This document shows, in pieces, positions 61,474 to 64,000 of a stretch of DNA of 64,000 nucleotides. The notes beneath the pieces are model-generated. The model was given only the letters and a program-made list of their open reading frames with translations. It was not told the origin of the DNA and ran no database searches. The stretch lies in NCBI RefSeq assembly GCF_030269365.1, contig NZ_BSTF01000002.1, positions 434,001-498,000 of the forward strand, written 5' to 3'. The position numbers and the translations under genes are program-made. This stretch comes from Lentzea sp. NBRC 102530 (GTDB lineage: Bacteria; Actinomycetota; Actinomycetes; Mycobacteriales; Pseudonocardiaceae). Each line of letters starts with the position of its first letter. Within the stretch, counting starts at the first letter, position 1.

Positions 61474-61974
61474 GTGCTCAGCAGGTTCTTCAACCCCGTT
61501 GGCGGGCAACCGATCCCGGACCGGCTGCCGAAGGACGGCTGGGTCGACGTGCCCGGTGCGTTCCGGTTCGGCTACCCGTGGCCGTGGCAGCTGGTCGACG
61601 GCGGAGGCCTCGTGGACGGCTCCGGAGCGGACCAGGAGAACCACGTCTTCGCAACCCTCACAGCCCCGCACACGACGGTTGTGCCGCAGGTGCAGTTCTG
61701 GCCGCAGCACGGCGCGTTCGACGGGTCGGGCTCGGTGGTCCGCGAGTTGCCGGCGCTCTACCGGGGAGTGGTGGTGGAGTCGCGGAGGGTGCTCGTCGGC
61801 GGGCAGAACGCGTTCGTCTTCGTCCTCGACCTCCCTGGCGGGTGGCGGGTCTCGCGGCTCGTCGCCGACGGTCCCCGCTTCCCGCTGCACGGCGAGCTGA
61901 GGGTGCCGCAGGTGAGTGCGGCCGGGTACGAGTGGCACTGGTGCTCGATGCTGGGATCGATGCAGTGGAGGTGA
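61474..61974 (+). CDS. Hypothetical protein of the 61-64 kb island
   Basis: A 166-residue soluble protein. Trp- and Phe-rich beta-like segments (FRFGYPWPWQLV, VVVESRRVLVGGQNAFVFVL, WRVSRLVADG) suggest a small barrel. No known domain recognised. GTG 61474 has GAGGAGG upstream. Divergent from the HerA-associated gene and convergent with the zinc-ribbon gene. Confidence 0.65.
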   Translation: MLSRFFNPVGGQPIPDRLPKDGWVDVPGAFRFGYPWPWQLVDGGGLVDGSGADQENHVFATLTAPHTTVVPQVQFWPQHGAFDGSGSVVRELPALYRGVVVESRRVLVGGQNAFVFVLDLPGGWRVSRLVADGPRFPLHGELRVPQVSAAGYEWHWCSMLGSMQWR

Positions 61975-61987
61975 CGGTGCCGCCATC

Positions 61988-62758
61988 TCATTTCCTCAGC
62001 ACGGTCGTGCCGGCGGACGTGCCTGTGAGCAGGAGCTTCTTGGCGTAGCAGTCGTCCTTGCCGATGCCCTGGGCGTCGCACCAGGAGTTGGCCTCGGCGC
62101 CCTCGCTGAACGTGCGGGGCACCACGGTGACCCAGAAGTCCTTGCCGTCGTAGCTGGCGAACTCGCCGGACCACAGCAGCAGCGCCTCCGGGTAGCGGCG
62201 TTGCACGGCGCGGTAGTCGGCCCAGATCTCCTGGTAGCCGAACGTCGCGCTGTTGACGACGAGCCCGTACTTCTTCGAGGAGAGCTGCGGTATCCACACG
62301 CCCACGAGCGCGTTGACCGACGCCCGGTCGCGGGCGACCCGCTGGTCCAGGGCCTGCCGCGCGAGGGCGTCGCTGGTGAACACGTCGGGCTGGGTCGTTG
62401 TCGTGGGCGGCACCGTCGTCACCGGTGCGGTGGTCTGCCAGGCGGGCGGCGTCGGGCCTGCCGAAGGGGTACCCGCGGTGTTCCGGGTCGAGCCGTCCTG
62501 CGCGGCCAGGGCGAACACGATGACGACCAGGACGGCGACGACGGTCGCCAGCCCACCCGTCAGCGCCCAGGACGGGCCGCGTGGCCGCACCGCGCGCACG
62601 GGCGGCGGTGACAGCGGTGGCCAGACAGGGGCCCCCACCGGTCCGGGTGCGGTGTGGACGGCGACGGCGGCCGGTGCCTGCCGCAGATGTGCACCACAAT
62701 TCGTGCAGTAGTTCAGTCCCGGTCGGACGGTGCCACCGCAACTGCCGCAGGCGATCAA
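61988..62758 (-). CDS. Zinc-ribbon, single-transmembrane protein
   Basis: A 256-residue protein with TTG start (62758, GAGG 12 bp upstream). N-terminal zinc ribbon ACGSCGGTVRPGLNYCTNCG (Cys4, 7, 18, 21), then a Pro-rich linker, one transmembrane segment (about 69-86) and a Thr/Pro-rich stretch before a predicted external domain with two close Cys residues (SWCDAQGIGKDDCY). Domain order suggests a sensor with a cytoplasmic ribbon. Its ribbon resembles those at the N-terminus of the 46246 protein. Confidence 0.75.
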   Translation of the reverse strand: MIACGSCGGTVRPGLNYCTNCGAHLRQAPAAVAVHTAPGPVGAPVWPPLSPPPVRAVRPRGPSWALTGGLATVVAVLVVIVFALAAQDGSTRNTAGTPSAGPTPPAWQTTAPVTTVPPTTTTQPDVFTSDALARQALDQRVARDRASVNALVGVWIPQLSSKKYGLVVNSATFGYQEIWADYRAVQRRYPEALLLWSGEFASYDGKDFWVTVVPRTFSEGAEANSWCDAQGIGKDDCYAKKLLLTGTSAGTTVLRK

Positions 62759-62934
62759 TCCCGGTCACCTCTTCGTTCCGTCTCCGGCGTTCTCGACGTG
62801 CTCTTCTTTCACTTCGTCTGACCGGTGTCTCGGCGTTACCGGGTGCGTCCAAAAAATTGTCACCTATTTCTTGCAACGTCCGGAGAGCAGTCGGCGATGC
62901 ACCGGTCAGGCATTGACGGGCAGAGGAGCGGAAC

Positions 62935-63327
62935 GTGGAAGCGTTGTGGGTGTTGGTGATCATCTTGTTGCTCGGCTGGGCGATTTTCACCCAGGTGCGG
63001 GCGCGTACTCAGCTGGATGTCACGGCAGCGCTGAGCGAGCAGCAGGCCGGGCAGCTCGTGATGGAGCACTTCGGTGTCATGTGGAGTCAGGTGGAAGGCC
63101 CCGGTCACCTGAACTTCAAGCCCAGGCTGCGGAAGTGGCCGCCGACGATCTCGGTCAACTTCACCACCAGCGGCACCGCGCAGTGCGAGGTGTCGATCTG
63201 GACGTCGCACTGGACGAGCCACTACGGCGTGATGGGTCACGCCCAGCTGGCCTGGCGCAAGGAGGCGGCGCTGGCCCGCAAGCTGAGCAACGCGGACTCG
63301 GCGGCGAATTGGCTGAAGGGTGCGTGA
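62935..63327 (+). CDS. Small membrane-anchored hypothetical protein
   Basis: A 130-residue protein. One N-terminal transmembrane helix (WVLVIILLLGWAIFT, residues 5-19) anchors a ~100-residue domain containing beta-like NFKPRLRKWPPTISVNFTTS and WTSHYGVMGHAQLAW. GTG 62935 follows GAGGAG. Function unknown; position between the zinc-ribbon and TIR genes is the only clue. Confidence 0.65.
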   Translation: MEALWVLVIILLLGWAIFTQVRARTQLDVTAALSEQQAGQLVMEHFGVMWSQVEGPGHLNFKPRLRKWPPTISVNFTTSGTAQCEVSIWTSHWTSHYGVMGHAQLAWRKEAALARKLSNADSAANWLKGA

Positions 63328-63381
63328 CCATCAATTCGTCCACGATTTGTCCACTTCCTGCGGACGGATTCGGCGGCGGTC

Positions 63382-64000
63382 ATGATCTTCATCAACTACC
63401 GCACCGGCGACGGTGATTTCGCTGCCGTTCTGATCGACCGGCACCTCGCCGGCGTGTTCGGCGAGGACCGCGTCTTCCTGGCGTCGAGATCTATTCCTGC
63501 CGGAATGGATTTCGATAGGGAAATCGAATCGAGGCTGGCGGACTGCGTCGTCGTCCTCGCGGTGATCGGGTCGCAGTGGCTCGACGTGCGCGACGCCGCT
63601 GGGACGCGCAGGCTCGACCACCCGGACGACTGGGTGCGGCGCGAACTGGTGCTTGCCCGGCAGTGGGGGATCACCGTCATCCCGGTGTTCCTCGACGCCA
63701 CCCCGCGCCTTCCCGCGGCGCGCCTCCCGGACGACCTGGCCGGGCTGGCCGCCGCCCAGTACTGGCGGCTGCGCCACCGCAACGCCGTCGAGGACCTCGG
63801 GGTGATCACCCGGCTCACCGGTGACCTGATGACGATCACCGAACTCGACCTGCGCGCCTACCTCAAGGCGTTGGCGGACCTGGTGAACGGCACCGGCTCC
63901 TGGCTGCCGTACCGGACGCTCGGCGACGGCTACCTCGAACGCCGGGTCACCGTGCACGACGAGGTGCCGGAGCGGAGCCCGTTCGTGCCGGAGGGCGAGA
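63382..64000 (+). CDS. TIR-domain protein (cut by window edge)
   Basis: ATG 63382 opens a frame that continues beyond the window. MIFINYRTGD is the first TIR strand, VFLASRSIPAGMDF the BB-loop region and DWVRRELVLARQWG holds the candidate catalytic Glu88. Bacterial TIR domains often cleave NAD+ or make cyclic ADP-ribose signals in antiphage defence. The part from about residue 150 is helical and begins an unidentified C-terminal domain. The ribosome binding site is weak, so another start is possible. Confidence 0.8.
   Translation, partial: MIFINYRTGDGDFAAVLIDRHLAGVFGEDRVFLASRSIPAGMDFDREIESRLADCVVVLAVIGSQWLDVRDAAGTRRLDHPDDWVRRELVLARQWGITVIPVFLDATPRLPAARLPDDLAGLAAAQYWRLRHRNAVEDLGVITRLTGDLMTITELDLRAYLKALADLVNGTGSWLPYRTLGDGYLERRVTVHDEVPERSPFVPEGE

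Overview
The window is high-GC DNA (roughly 70%) with many GTG starts, strong GGAGG ribosome binding sites and genes packed through ATGA/GTGA overlaps. Together with an AfsR/SARP regulator, F420/LLM flavin enzymes and KstR/KstR2 operators, this indicates a soil actinomycete, probably of the Pseudonocardiales (Lentzea/Saccharothrix/Amycolatopsis-like). The genus is an inference.

About 1-9 kb is a KstR2-type cluster for steroid rings C and D: fadD3 (cut by the window edge), fadE30, ipdF, kstR2, fadA6, ipdC, ipdB, ipdA, echA20 and two SDRs. Gene content and orientation closely match Mycobacterium tuberculosis Rv3548c-Rv3561. A perfect KstR2 operator lies between fadD3 and fadE30, and a one-mismatch copy lies between echA20 and the first SDR.

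About 9-36.6 kb is the KstR side: fadA5, cyp125, a ketosteroid isomerase, ltp3/ltp4 with a DUF35 partner, two LLM enzymes, a fadD, kstD, echA19, fadD19, the fadE26/fadE27 pair, fdxD, an alcohol dehydrogenase, hsd4A, an aldehyde dehydrogenase and a further SDR. Six good KstR-like boxes and one degenerate box mark the promoters. Together these genes activate and shorten the sterol side chain, oxidise ring A and finish rings C/D. ltp3/ltp4 suggest that C24-branched plant sterols may also be used. The ring A/B genes (kshAB, hsa), kstR and mce4 are not in the window. A tandem array of four secreted HAF-repeat paralogues (26.0-30.0 kb) sits in the middle of the catabolic genes and is not explained by them.

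About 36.6-45.8 kb is mixed accessory content: a pentapeptide-repeat membrane protein; a three-gene unit of flavin monooxygenase, LLM enzyme and HxlR regulator; a DrrAB-like ABC exporter; a 37-residue Cys-rich peptide gene; and an AfsR-type regulator.

About 46.2-64 kb is the most unusual part. Nine tightly linked plus-strand genes encode a double zinc-ribbon scaffold protein, a J-domain-like protein without HPD, a GrpE-like protein, an Hsp70-like ATPase, and two vWA proteins, two kinases and one PP2C phosphatase. It looks like a chaperone module joined to a duplicated TerY-P type signalling module. A minus-strand three-gene unit converges on it: a Ser-rich protein, a HerA-like ATPase and a papain/C39-like cysteine protease. 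Small zinc-ribbon and membrane proteins follow, and then a TIR-domain gene cut by the window edge. I infer a stress- or phage-response island, but its function is not known from the sequence.

No rRNA, tRNA, CRISPR array, insertion sequence, attachment site or origin was recognised.
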